64,000 bases of DNA from positions 1,054,001 to 1,118,000 of the forward strand of contig NZ_JAYDCJ010000003.1 of assembly GCF_034555935.1 (NCBI RefSeq), written 5' to 3'. Numbering within the stretch: the stretch's first letter is position 1; each line of letters starts with the position of its first letter. This stretch comes from Marinobacter qingdaonensis. Lineage in GTDB: Bacteria; Pseudomonadota; Gammaproteobacteria; Pseudomonadales; Oleiphilaceae. The notes under the pieces are model-generated. The model did not search any database and had not been told where the DNA came from. It worked only from the letters and a program-made list of their open reading frames with translations. Below, piece after piece: positions 19,897 through 28,240 of this stretch. The translations under genes were made by a program, and so were the position numbers.

Positions 19897-21192
19897 CTAG
19901 AGGCTGGTCAGCCAGGCCTCCATCTTGTCCATGGCGGTGACCAGACGCGGGCAGGCCTGCTGGACAAAGCCGTCGTCCAGGTCGCAGCCAGCGTAGTCGC
20001 CACCGGCCAGGGCCAGGGCTTCGCCGCCGTCAAAGTCGACAAAGGCCAGGCGCGCGCCCAGGTGATCCGGCGCGAAGCCGAAATCGCTGGCCGGCAGGAT
20101 CGCCACACCGGTGTTCTCCAGCAAAGCGGTGCACAGGGCCTGGCTGGTCTTGATGTCGCGCTTGGCCAAGCCCTCGCGGAAGCTGGAGAACTCCGGGAAC
20201 AGGTAGAAGGCACCCTCCGGTTTCTGCACCACCGCACCCATGGACGTCAGCCGCCGGTGCATGTACTCACCGATGACCTTGAGCACGCGACGGGACTGCA
20301 CCAGGTAGTCGTCGATGTCTGCGCCACCGTTGAAGGCGGCAATGGCGGCGTACTGGATTGGCGCACTGGTGGAGGTGAAGGTCTCACTGGCGATGATCGC
20401 CATGGCGTCCAGCAGGGGGCGCAGTTCGCTCGGGAAGATGAAGGTGCCCAGCCGCCAGCCGCCGGCGCCGGCCCACTTGCTCAGGCCGGTACTGATGATG
20501 GTGCCTTCCGGGTAGTAGCGCGCGATGGACTTGTGCTTGCCCTCGAAATGCACCTCCCCGTAGATCTCGTCCGATAGCAGGATCAGCTTGTACTTGCGGG
20601 CGACGTTGGCAATCGCCAGCAGCTGGTCGTCGGTGTAGGTGCAGCCGGTCGGGTTGGAAGGGTAGTTCAGAATCAGGATGCGCGGCCGGGACGGGTCGTC
20701 GCGGCAGATGATGTCCAGCTCTTCGGCGGTGAGCTGCCAGTTGTTCTCGGCGTGGGTCGGCAGCCAGTGCACCGAGCGGCCAATGATCCGCGCCTGGGGC
20801 GCGTAGGACACCCAGCTTGGGCGGGGAATCAGCAGGTCGCCGTAATAGGCCAGCTGCAGCAGGAACAGCAATTCCTTGGAGCCCGGACCAATCAGCACGT
20901 CCTCCCAGGTGCAACGCATGCGCTCGCTGCGATTGATGTAGCCCGCGATACTCTCGCGCAAGCCCTTCAGGCCTTTGACCGGCAGGTAGTCCTTCTCGTG
21001 GGCGTGCTTCTGCAGCGCCTCGACCACCCTCTCGGGCACCGGGAAGGGCGACTGCCCAAGCCCCAGTTTGATGATGTCCTTGCCCTCGGCCTTGAGCTGG
21101 TTGCTCAGTTCGTTGATGCGCAGGGTGGAGGAGGGCTGGATGCCCCGTACGTTCAGGTTGATTGCATAACGATGGTCTGAATGTATGTCCAT
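19897..21192 (-). CDS. PLP-dependent class I aminotransferase
   Basis: A 431-residue fold-type I aminotransferase. It has LGLGQSPFPVPERVVEAL, KGLKGLRESIAGYI, GPGSKELLFLLQLAY, YPSNPTGCTYTDDQL, LSDEIYGEVHF, and the PLP-lysine segment STGLSKWAGAGGWRLGTFIFP. PEGAFYLFPEFSSF and ARLAFVDFDG, with the carboxylate-binding Arg, are in the C-terminal domain. The two-residue-richer SKWAGAGGWRLG loop is seen in a clade of uncharacterised aspartate-aminotransferase-like proteins, so the amino donor is uncertain. On the minus strand a TATACT hexamer (21226-21231) lies about 35 bases upstream of the start. Confidence 0.85.
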   Translation of the reverse strand: MDIHSDHRYAINLNVRGIQPSSTLRINELSNQLKAEGKDIIKLGLGQSPFPVPERVVEALQKHAHEKDYLPVKGLKGLRESIAGYINRSERMRCTWEDVLIGPGSKELLFLLQLAYYGDLLIPRPSWVSYAPQARIIGRSVHWLPTHAENNWQLTAEELDIICRDDPSRPRILILNYPSNPTGCTYTDDQLLAIANVARKYKLILLSDEIYGEVHFEGKHKSIARYYPEGTIISTGLSKWAGAGGWRLGTFIFPSELRPLLDAMAIIASETFTSTSAPIQYAAIAAFNGGADIDDYLVQSRRVLKVIGEYMHRRLTSMGAVVQKPEGAFYLFPEFSSFREGLAKRDIKTSQALCTALLENTGVAILPASDFGFAPDHLGARLAFVDFDGGEALALAGGDYAGCDLDDGFVQQACPRLVTAMDKMEAWLTSL

Positions 21193-21295
21193 TGTCCCGG
21201 TCTGTGGTTTGGAAGTGACATTTTCAGTATAGGAAACGCAAACATATCTGTGACCGGGGGCTGGATAGGTGATTGCCGCAGGGCAGCGGGGGACT

Positions 21296-22039
21296 TTAGT
21301 CGTAGCGGGTTCCGGGCAGCTGTTTCAGGGCCCGGTTGAAGGCGTCCCGGAGTTGCTCCGCGTCTGGCCGCTGGCGGGTGAACGCGGCCCGGAAGGCGCG
21401 GGCGGCGCCAACGGTGCCCGGAAGTGCGGCCACGTTGGCCAGCTCCGGATACTGGGCCCGGAAATGACGGATCAGGTAATCGCAGGCGGTCTGCTCGCAG
21501 ATGAACAGATCAATGCGGCCCATGGCCACCATGCGCAGGCCGGCGAGATTGGGGCGTTCCTGGCTCATGGTGAGCACCTCGGCGTGGTCCTGGGCCAGCC
21601 AGCTCATGAACTCGGGATCGTAACTGTAGGAGGCGGCCAGACCCAGACTCAGATTCGCCAGGTCGTCGAACTCGGTCCAGCGAAACTCCGAGCCCCGGAC
21701 GGCGTAGAACACATCCCGGGCGGTGCTGATCGGATCGGTAAACAGGTAATGACGTTCCCGGCGGGGCGAGGCGGTCAGCGAAAACAGCAGGTCGGCATCG
21801 CCCCGGCGCACCATCAGTTCGGCCCGGGCCCAGGGCAAAACCTGGAAGCTGGGTTGGTAGCCCATGTGCTCGACCACGGCGCGCACGGTGTCCACATCCT
21901 GGCCCTGGAGTACGCCATTGTGGACGTACTCGAAGGGCGGATATTCGGTGGTCACTGCGGTCAGCACCGGGGTCGATTCCGACCGGACGGGCTGCGCCAT
22001 CGACAGGGCCAGTATGCTGATAATGCCCCAGATCAGCAT
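21296..22039 (-). CDS. Periplasmic substrate-binding protein (SBP family 3-like)
   Basis: A 247-residue exported protein with a signal peptide (LIWGIISILALSMAQPVRSE). The body follows the amino-acid-binding family 3 layout: VLTAVTTEYPPFEYVHNGVLQGQDVDTVRAVVEHMG, ADLLFSLTASPRRERHYLFTDPIS, LANLSLGLAASYSYDP, and VAMGRIDLFICEQ. No permease or ATPase gene is adjacent. Orphan proteins of this type in marine gammaproteobacteria often serve sensing rather than transport, but that is only inference. Its stop is about 100 bases upstream of the aminotransferase gene on the same strand. Confidence 0.82.
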   Translation of the reverse strand: MLIWGIISILALSMAQPVRSESTPVLTAVTTEYPPFEYVHNGVLQGQDVDTVRAVVEHMGYQPSFQVLPWARAELMVRRGDADLLFSLTASPRRERHYLFTDPISTARDVFYAVRGSEFRWTEFDDLANLSLGLAASYSYDPEFMSWLAQDHAEVLTMSQERPNLAGLRMVAMGRIDLFICEQTACDYLIRHFRAQYPELANVAALPGTVGAARAFRAAFTRQRPDAEQLRDAFNRALKQLPGTRYD

Positions 22040-22133
22040 GGGATTTGCCCCCGTTTGGGTTGAAACACTGCCGTGTCTTCCAGTCTAGTCGCTATCGGTG
22101 CCGCCCGCCTCGCGGGCGCCGGACCCTGTCGGC

Positions 22134-23471
22134 TCAGAGACCGCGGACCCAGACCTCGACCCGGCCGTTGCGTTGCTGGCCGGTGTCGCCGCCGGCGGTG
22201 CCGACCGGCATGTAGTGACCATAGCCGGTGTAGGCGATGTCACCGACCCCCAGGTCCGACAGGGCCTTGCGCACGGACAGGGCGCGCAGCTCGGAAATCA
22301 TCTGGGCCCGCAGTTCGTTGCTCTGCTGGTCGGCGAAACCGATCAGCAGGACGTCGTCGGTGCTCTGATTGGTCTGGGCCAGGTACTCGGCGACCCGGCG
22401 CAGGTCACGTTGGGCTTTGTTGTCCAGTTTGGTGCGGCCTTCCGAGAACCGGAAGTTCACCGTCAGGCGCTGGTAATTGGCGGTCAGGCGCCGGAAGGTG
22501 TCGGGGGTTTGGCCGTCCAGCTCGGGTTTCACGGCCATCGGGTTCTGGGACACGAACCCGGACTCGGACACGATGGCCTGGCCGTCCTCACCCAGCACAA
22601 ACTCGATGAATTCCCGCGCCAGGACCGGGGTCTGGTTCCCGGCGGTGTACATGTATAGGCGGCGCGCCAACGGGTAGTCCTCACTCGCCACGGTCAGCTG
22701 GTTCGGCTTTAGCGCCGGGGCCTGGCCATCGGAGATCGCCAGCACCTTGCTGTTGCGGACCGAGGCCAGGCCGGCGAAGCCGATACCGGCCGGATCACGG
22801 CTGACATCGTCGGACAGCTGGTCGTTGGATTCGTAGCGCTGGGCCGTCGGGTCCAGGGTGTAGGTCTTGCCCAGGACCAGACTCTGGAAGGTATCCCAGG
22901 TGCCGGATCGGTCGTCCCGGGCGTACAGGCGGATGGCCTGGTCCTTACCACCGACGTCCGACCAGTTCCGGATCTCGCCCGCGAAAATCCGCGCCAGGGT
23001 CTCGATGCTCAGCTGGTTGACCGGGTTTCCGGGGTTGACCAGCACCGCCAGGCCGTCGATGGCAATCACGTGCTCGCTGGTCAGGTCCCGGAGGTCGGCA
23101 CGACCGGCCATCCGGTCCACTTCCGAGGGCTTGGCGGGTCGGGATGAGGCCCAGATGTCTGCGGCGCCGGCGTCCAGGGCCCGGAAGCCGGTGCTGGAGC
23201 CGTGGGCCGCCACCAGGGCCTGGACGGCGGTGTTGGCCCGTTGCCCCGTCAGTATCTGTTCGTTCGCCTCGCCGGTGCCGCGCCGGGTTACCGGTTGCCC
23301 AGCCTGCCCGGCCAGGAAGCCCTCCACCAGCATGGGTGCCAGGGTCGCACCGATGGTGTTGGAACCGTGAATTTCCAGGGTTTCGGCGTGTACCGGCGCC
23401 GAGGCCATCGCCAAGGCGCAGAGCGCCATCAAGGCGCGGCCGGAAAACCGGGCAAGGAGGTTGGATGTCAT
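22134..23471 (-). CDS. PstS-like phosphate-binding protein fused to an OmpA domain
   Basis: A 445-residue exported protein. After the signal peptide (about 1-30) comes a PBP-like/PstS domain: EIHGSNTIGATLAPMLVEGFL, ARIFAGEIRNWSDVGG, RDDRSGTWDTF, DPAGIGFAGLAS and PVLAREFIEFVLGEDGQ. The last about 120 residues are an OmpA-type peptidoglycan-binding domain: VNFRFSEGRTKLDNKAQRDLRRVAEYL, LLIGFADQQSNEL and LSVRKALSDLGV ... NGRVEVWV. The likely job is phosphate capture or sensing by a wall-anchored protein. I start at ATG 23471 with CGGAG about 8 bases upstream. A Pho box lies 45 bases before the start codon, supporting phosphate-starvation control. Confidence 0.88.
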   Translation of the reverse strand: MTSNLLARFSGRALMALCALAMASAPVHAETLEIHGSNTIGATLAPMLVEGFLAGQAGQPVTRRGTGEANEQILTGQRANTAVQALVAAHGSSTGFRALDAGAADIWASSRPAKPSEVDRMAGRADLRDLTSEHVIAIDGLAVLVNPGNPVNQLSIETLARIFAGEIRNWSDVGGKDQAIRLYARDDRSGTWDTFQSLVLGKTYTLDPTAQRYESNDQLSDDVSRDPAGIGFAGLASVRNSKVLAISDGQAPALKPNQLTVASEDYPLARRLYMYTAGNQTPVLAREFIEFVLGEDGQAIVSESGFVSQNPMAVKPELDGQTPDTFRRLTANYQRLTVNFRFSEGRTKLDNKAQRDLRRVAEYLAQTNQSTDDVLLIGFADQQSNELRAQMISELRALSVRKALSDLGVGDIAYTGYGHYMPVGTAGGDTGQQRNGRVEVWVRGL

Positions 23472-23515
23472 TCGAAAACTCCGCAACAACAGACAGTTAG
23501 AGAATCCGAAAGAAT

Positions 23516-23533
23516 GCGACAGAAATGTGACAG
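23516..23533 (-). promoter_or_regulatory. PhoB box upstream of the PstS-OmpA gene
   Basis: On the minus strand the sequence reads CTGTCACATTTCTGTCGC. It is two 7-base PhoB half-sites (CTGTCAC and CTGTCGC) separated by an AT-rich ATTT, i.e. an 11-base direct repeat, very close to the consensus CTGTCATNNNNCTGTCAT. It lies 45 bases upstream of the start codon of the PstS-like gene, the expected functional target. Confidence 0.7.
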
Positions 23534-23676
23534 TTATGTTGCAGTGGCCGGACCGAACCGCGCCGGGGCCCTGGGCTTTTGCCCGAAACTGTTAAGCAGG
23601 CCGCGGTATACCGGGCGTTGCTGGCCTATAGTCGGGGCTCCGCAGTAACAAAAAGACACAACATGCGGGGTCTGAT

Positions 23677-24333
23677 ATGAACCATTCCCTGACCCGGGGC
23701 CCGGGTGGGGCGGGTGCCGGCGCCGACCGGGCGCTGCCCCTGGGCCGGGTCCTGATCGTCGATGACCACCCCCTGTTTGCCCAGGGTCTAGCCGGGTTGA
23801 TGACCCAGGCCGGTCTGGCGGACTCGGTGGTGTTGGCGGGCTCGGTGGACCAGGCACTCGAGGTGTTGGCCGACGACCTGGACCTGGTCCTGCTCGACGT
23901 CTCGCTGCAGGGGGAAACCGGGCTGGTCCTGCTGCCCCGATTGTCCGCTCGCGCCCGCCCGGTGCCCGTGGTGGTGATATCCAGTTCCGAGGACGAAACC
24001 ACGGTGCGCGCCGCCTGCGCCGCCGGCGCCCAGGGTTTCCTGCCAAAATCCGCCGGTCGGACCGCGCTGATCAGCATGTGTCGGGCGATTGGCCGCGGCG
24101 ACGACTATTTTCCCGGCCGCGGCCGGTCGAGGGCGCAGGCCCCGGCGCTCACTCCGCGGCAGATGGACGTGCTGGTGCTCCTGGCCCAGGGCTTTCCGAA
24201 CAAACGCATTTGCCAGAGTCTCCGCCTGACCGAACACACGGTGAAAACCCACCTGAAAGCCATCTTCGCCCACCTGGGCGTGCACAACCGCACCGAGTGC
24301 GTCAGTCAGGCCCGGCTGCTGGGGTGGCTGTAA
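23677..24333 (+). CDS. NarL/FixJ-type response regulator
   Basis: A 218-residue two-domain regulator. The receiver has RVLIVDDHPLFAQGL (acidic pair 29-30), phospho-acceptor Asp74 in VLLDVSLQGETG, Ser in VVISSSEDE and Lys124 in FLPKSAG. A LuxR-type HTH follows: LTPRQMDVLVLLAQGFPNKRICQSLRLTEHTVKTHLKAIFAHLGVHNRTE. Its 3' end overlaps that of the sensor kinase gene on the other strand by 32 bases. The tail-to-tail arrangement suggests, but does not prove, that the two form a pair. The target genes are unknown. Confidence 0.9.
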   Translation: MNHSLTRGPGGAGAGADRALPLGRVLIVDDHPLFAQGLAGLMTQAGLADSVVLAGSVDQALEVLADDLDLVLLDVSLQGETGLVLLPRLSARARPVPVVVISSSEDETTVRAACAAGAQGFLPKSAGRTALISMCRAIGRGDDYFPGRGRSRAQAPALTPRQMDVLVLLAQGFPNKRICQSLRLTEHTVKTHLKAIFAHLGVHNRTECVSQARLLGWL

Positions 24334-25660
24334 CCGGCGCCGGCAGCTCAAGCCAGACGCTGGTGCCGGCACCCGGGGCGGACTCGCAGCCACACTGTCC
24401 GGCCATCATCTCGGTCAGTTCCCGGACAATCGCCAGCCCGAGCCCCAACCCGGTGGCGGCCGGATCGGTGGCGCCGCGGATAAACGGCTGGAACATGTCC
24501 CGCTGCAAGGCCGGCTCAATACCCCGACCGTTATCCCGGATGGTGACCCGAACCCGCTCGCCCTGGTGCTGGGTGGTGATTCGGATCTCATCACCGCCGC
24601 TGTGATCGACGGCGTTGAACACCAGATTCTGCAGCGCCCGCAGCAGCAGTTCCGGATCGGCCCGGAGCCACAGCCCCGAATCCGGGCCGGTTCGGCTCAG
24701 CCGAAACCCATGCAGGTCGATGTGATCAAATGTCAGGTCGGTCAACTGATCGAGCAGGCCGTCCAGCTCGACATCCTGGTTGTCGGCCCGAACCATGCCC
24801 TCGTTGATCCGGGAGACGTCCAGCACCGTGCCCAGCAGTCGCTGGAAGTGGCCCACGGTGCCCTGCAGCCGCCGCACCAGCCCGAGCTGGTCCGGGGCCA
24901 GCTCGGCGCCCGCCAGATGCGTCAGGTTCAGGCCAACGACATTCAGCGGCTGACGCAGGTCGTGACTGGCCACGGTGATCAGGTGACTCTTGCGCGCGCT
25001 TTCCTCGCGGGCATTCCGGTGCAGCAGCTGGACCAGTTGCTGGTCCAGGAAATGCGCCCGGTGCCGGTACTCACTGAGCCAGGCACCGACCATGCCGATG
25101 GTGTTGGCGGTGAGCACGAAAAACAGATTGACCAGGACCTCGGCCAGGGCCAGGCCGGTGGCCAGTTCCACTCCGAGATAGGCGGCGATGATCAGGGCCG
25201 AGGCGACGGAGGCGGCGACAAAGGGCAGGCCCATGGCGAAATAGCCAAACATCAGCATCAGCAACATGCCCTCGTAGGGCAGGGGGACGGCCTGCACCCG
25301 GGCGCAGGCGATGATGGCGACCACACTCAGGCCGCCGACCAGGTAGGCCAGGGTATACAGGCGCTCGAACGCGATATCCCCGGGCCATGGTCGGAACGAC
25401 AGCCACCACACCAGGGCAATCACCGGGCAGGTCACCAGGCCCCGGATGGTGACGGTGGCGGTGGCCAGCGCCGGTGGCAGCGTGGCCAGGTCCAGCAGGG
25501 CAAAAATGGCGAAAATCACCAGTCCGGCGGCGGACACCAGGCGCGCCCGGTCGCGGACCGAGGTGGCCCGCACGGCGCGATAGCCGGGTTCAAGTTCCGG
25601 ACAAAAGCGCAGGCGCCGGAAACCGGCGGCCTGCTGGGACCGGATCAGGTCTGTGCTCAT
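24302..25660 (-). CDS. Membrane sensor histidine kinase
   Basis: A 452-residue kinase. About six hydrophobic segments lie between residues 40 and 195 with only short loops, so the sensor is membrane-embedded and there is no large periplasmic domain. A linker helix leads to the HisKA box with His233 in TVASHDLRQPLN. The ATPase domain has the N-box LLRALQNLVFNAVDHS, G1 IRDNGRGIEP, the F-box MFQPFIRG and G2 GLGLGLAIVRELTEMM. I start at ATG 25660 (MSTDLIRSQ); upstream codons overlap the lif end. Its probable partner is the convergent NarL-type regulator. Confidence 0.88.
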   Translation of the reverse strand: MSTDLIRSQQAAGFRRLRFCPELEPGYRAVRATSVRDRARLVSAAGLVIFAIFALLDLATLPPALATATVTIRGLVTCPVIALVWWLSFRPWPGDIAFERLYTLAYLVGGLSVVAIIACARVQAVPLPYEGMLLMLMFGYFAMGLPFVAASVASALIIAAYLGVELATGLALAEVLVNLFFVLTANTIGMVGAWLSEYRHRAHFLDQQLVQLLHRNAREESARKSHLITVASHDLRQPLNVVGLNLTHLAGAELAPDQLGLVRRLQGTVGHFQRLLGTVLDVSRINEGMVRADNQDVELDGLLDQLTDLTFDHIDLHGFRLSRTGPDSGLWLRADPELLLRALQNLVFNAVDHSGGDEIRITTQHQGERVRVTIRDNGRGIEPALQRDMFQPFIRGATDPAATGLGLGLAIVRELTEMMAGQCGCESAPGAGTSVWLELPAPVTATPAAGPD

Positions 25661-25734
25661 AGTGACGGGCCTGCTGGCGTTAGCAGCCTGCAGTGTAAGA
25701 CGCCCGGGCAGCCACTGCCGGGAGTCGGCGCACA

Positions 25735-26865
25735 CTATGGCGCTTTGCTCCCTAGCATTTCCAGGCGGGCCCAGGTTTGCTGCTGCTCGTCCGGGAAATG
25801 CTGGTGCAGCAGCCGGGTGCGCTGGGCCGCAAGGTCGGCCTCGGCCAAACCGGCCGTCTGCAGATGGGTCAGGGCCTCCCGGTATTCCTGGTACCGGCGC
25901 TCAAATCCCTCGCGTTCGCGCAGGTAGTCGGTCACTCCCGTCGCCGCTTCCACCGACATGCCTTGCTCCCGGAGCTGCTGGCCCGCCTGCTCGGGCGAGC
26001 TGGCGGTGGTCATGATCTCGATCCGCTGCTGATTGCTCTGGTTGCTCTCGATCAGGCGCTGCTCGGTCTGGCGCAGCGGGGCCGGCAACTGCTCACGGTG
26101 CCAGGCCACCAGGGCGGTTTTCGCTGAGGGCGACAGGTCGGTCCGGCGGGCGATGTCGAGGGTGGCCAGGGTGTACTCGCCGTAGGCTTCCTCCAGACCA
26201 AAAAACGCCGCGTGCGCCTCCGGACTGAACACCGACTGGCGCAGGCGCTTGAGGTCGGTGAAGGCCTGCCGGAGCATCTGCTGCTGGTAGTCGGGATCGC
26301 CTTGCCGGGCCGGGTCGAGGGGCGCCGATTCCAGCGCCAGTGCCTGCTGCTTGTAGGCCAGGTACTGGTCCAGCAGGGTCATGGCCTGCTCGGCGGCTGC
26401 GGGCGGCAGGCTGGTGGTGGCCAGGGTACGGATCTGGTCCAGGGCCTGTTCCGGGGCCACTTCGCCGACGGAGCTGAGGAAGTAATCAAAGAAATCGCGG
26501 GTTTCCAGGTCGACAATCAGCTCACCGGTCGAGTTCGCCTTCAGGGCGCCGTCGATGTCGGTGCCGGCCAGAGAACCGGCGAACGGCTCAGGGCCGAGCG
26601 AGACCGGGGTCCGGGCTGCGACCGGATCATCGGGCGCCGGTGGGTCCAGGGCAAGCGACGGAGCGGTGCTGGTCGCTGGTGTCGACGGGGAAGGGGCCCG
26701 GCCACCGGTGCTGGCCGGACTGGCCAGGGCCGGCCGGGCGTCGGTGTGGGCATCGGTGTGGGCGGTAGGCGCCGGCTGGTACAGCCACCAGGCACTGCCG
26801 GCCACCAGGGCCGGCAGTACGCAAGCGGCGAGCCATCGGCGGGGCCGAGGTGCACGCTGGGTCAT
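25735..26865 (-). CDS. lifO: Lipase-specific foldase (Lif)
   Basis: A membrane-anchored steric chaperone that folds the neighbouring lipase in the periplasm before type II secretion. The 376 residues have an N-terminal anchor (about 10-28), a Pro/Ala/Thr-rich linker to about residue 90, then the helical catalytic region. That starts with the foldase motif region SLAGTDIDGALKANSTGELIVDLETRDFFDYFLSSVGE (the RxxFDYxLSxxGE signature appears as RDFFDYFLSSVGE). Long helices with many Gln and Arg follow. It begins 7 bases after the lipase stop, the usual lip-lif order. Confidence 0.93.
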   Translation of the reverse strand: MTQRAPRPRRWLAACVLPALVAGSAWWLYQPAPTAHTDAHTDARPALASPASTGGRAPSPSTPATSTAPSLALDPPAPDDPVAARTPVSLGPEPFAGSLAGTDIDGALKANSTGELIVDLETRDFFDYFLSSVGEVAPEQALDQIRTLATTSLPPAAAEQAMTLLDQYLAYKQQALALESAPLDPARQGDPDYQQQMLRQAFTDLKRLRQSVFSPEAHAAFFGLEEAYGEYTLATLDIARRTDLSPSAKTALVAWHREQLPAPLRQTEQRLIESNQSNQQRIEIMTTASSPEQAGQQLREQGMSVEAATGVTDYLREREGFERRYQEYREALTHLQTAGLAEADLAAQRTRLLHQHFPDEQQQTWARLEMLGSKAP

Positions 26866-26872
26866 GGCTACC

Positions 26873-27799
26873 TCACAGACCGCGGTTCTTCAGGCGGTTG
26901 GCCTGGGCGCGATACAGCGACACCGGGTTGGTCCACAGGGACCGGACACCGAACAGGTGGTTGATGGCATCCACGTGGTTCATGTCGTAGTGGGTGCCGA
27001 TGACGTTGCCCATCTTGGTGGAGCAGACGCCGACCAGGCCGTCGCTGGGTTCGCCGCCAAACGCCAGGGAGGTAATGCCCAGGAACGGGTCGGTGGCGTC
27101 CAGGATGTTGGTCCAGACTCCGCGGCCGGTCCAGGAGAAATACTTGATGCGGTTGCCGTTGATCCAGACATCCTCGCTGGTGCCGGAGCAGGCGTTGCGG
27201 TTCACGCCCTTCCAGCCGAGGGCGTCGTTCAGGGCGGTGGTGCCCGGGGTGGTCAGGGTTTCCAGCGCGGCCACGCCGTCCTGCGGGTTGCTGGCCCCGG
27301 ACAGGGCGTTGATCAGGCCGCCCAGGGCGTTGGCGATGGCCTGGGCCCCACCTTCCACGTAGCTGCCCGGGGGCAGGATGCCGCGGACCACGTCGGCTAC
27401 TTTCGAACCCTTGTTGACGCCGTTGATCGAGGTGATGGACGCGATCTTGTGCGGGATCAGCGATGCGGTCACCCGGGAGGTGGGTGCGCCCTGGCTGTGG
27501 GCCATCAGATTGACCTTGGCATGGCCCAGGCCGTTGACGTAATTGGCCAGTTGCTGACCACGCTGCTCGCTGCTGTTCACGAAGGACACGCTGGCGGAAT
27601 AGACCCGGGCGCCGCTGCGCTCGAGGTTCCAGGGGATGGTGTGGAAGTAGTTGATCAGGCCGCCAATGGTGTTGAAACCGGTGACGCCGTGCACGAGTAC
27701 GATCGGATGCCGGGTCTGGGTGTAGCCGGCGTGGGTAAGGAATGAGGCAGACAGCATGACAAGCCCCAGCGCAATGGCTGCGGTGGTTCGGATACGCAT
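26873..27799 (-). CDS. lip: Secreted triacylglycerol lipase, family I
   Basis: A 308-residue extracellular lipase with a signal peptide (MRIRTTAAIALGLVMLSASFLTHA). The mature part starts with the oxyanion-strand IVLVHGVTGFN. Ser102 in AHSQG is the nucleophile, Asp253 in SDGLVGVCS and His275 in YDMNHVDAIN complete the triad, and Cys204/Cys259 match the conserved disulfide of Pseudomonas family I.1/I.2 lipases. The nucleophile elbow starts with Ala rather than the usual Gly (GHSxG). Start ATG 27799 has GGAG upstream; a longer frame to 27880 has no signal logic. It needs the adjacent foldase. Confidence 0.94.
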   Translation of the reverse strand: MRIRTTAAIALGLVMLSASFLTHAGYTQTRHPIVLVHGVTGFNTIGGLINYFHTIPWNLERSGARVYSASVSFVNSSEQRGQQLANYVNGLGHAKVNLMAHSQGAPTSRVTASLIPHKIASITSINGVNKGSKVADVVRGILPPGSYVEGGAQAIANALGGLINALSGASNPQDGVAALETLTTPGTTALNDALGWKGVNRNACSGTSEDVWINGNRIKYFSWTGRGVWTNILDATDPFLGITSLAFGGEPSDGLVGVCSTKMGNVIGTHYDMNHVDAINHLFGVRSLWTNPVSLYRAQANRLKNRGL

Positions 27800-27925
27800 G
27801 ATTAACTCCAGTTGTTGTTGTAGGCGGCCGCCCCGATTGCGGCCGTTGGTCGTTAATGCGTTGCCGATTATTCGCGTCAAAGCCTGGGCAAGAAATCGCC
27901 CATTTGGGGGAGGGGGAATGCTGGC

Positions 27926-28240
27926 TCAGGGCAGGCGGTGGGGGTCGAGTTCCAGGTTCAGGATGCGCTGGCCGAGCATGATGACCCGGCCGGTGTAGCG
28001 CTCCTCACCGGTCACCGTGAAGTCGAACAGGAACCGGCGCCAGACCCGCAGGCGGCCGTCCTGGTCCCGTTTGAACCAGAGCCCGCGCAGGTACACGGCG
28101 TCGTCCAGCAGCATCACATCCATGGTCTTGCAGTAGCGGCGCGCGGCTTGCAGGACGAAATCCTTGATCGCCTTCGCGCGCCACCAGTACCAGGCCAGAA
28201 AGCCGGCCAGGAACAGCCAGAACAGGGAGCCCAGGGTCAC
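27926..28240 (-). CDS. DUF3301 small membrane-anchored protein
   Basis: A 104-residue protein with one N-terminal transmembrane helix (SLFWLFLAGFLAWYWWRAKAIK). A basic, soluble tail follows: AARRYCKTMDVMLLDDAVYL, KRDQDGRLRVWRRFLFDFT, GERYTGRVIMLGQRI and LNLELDPHRLP. This is the DUF3301 pattern; function unknown. Its GTG start overlaps the stop of the RND pump gene by four bases (GTGA), so it is translated with the pump in this genome. Confidence 0.8.
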   Translation of the reverse strand: MTLGSLFWLFLAGFLAWYWWRAKAIKDFVLQAARRYCKTMDVMLLDDAVYLRGLWFKRDQDGRLRVWRRFLFDFTVTGEERYTGRVIMLGQRILNLELDPHRLP

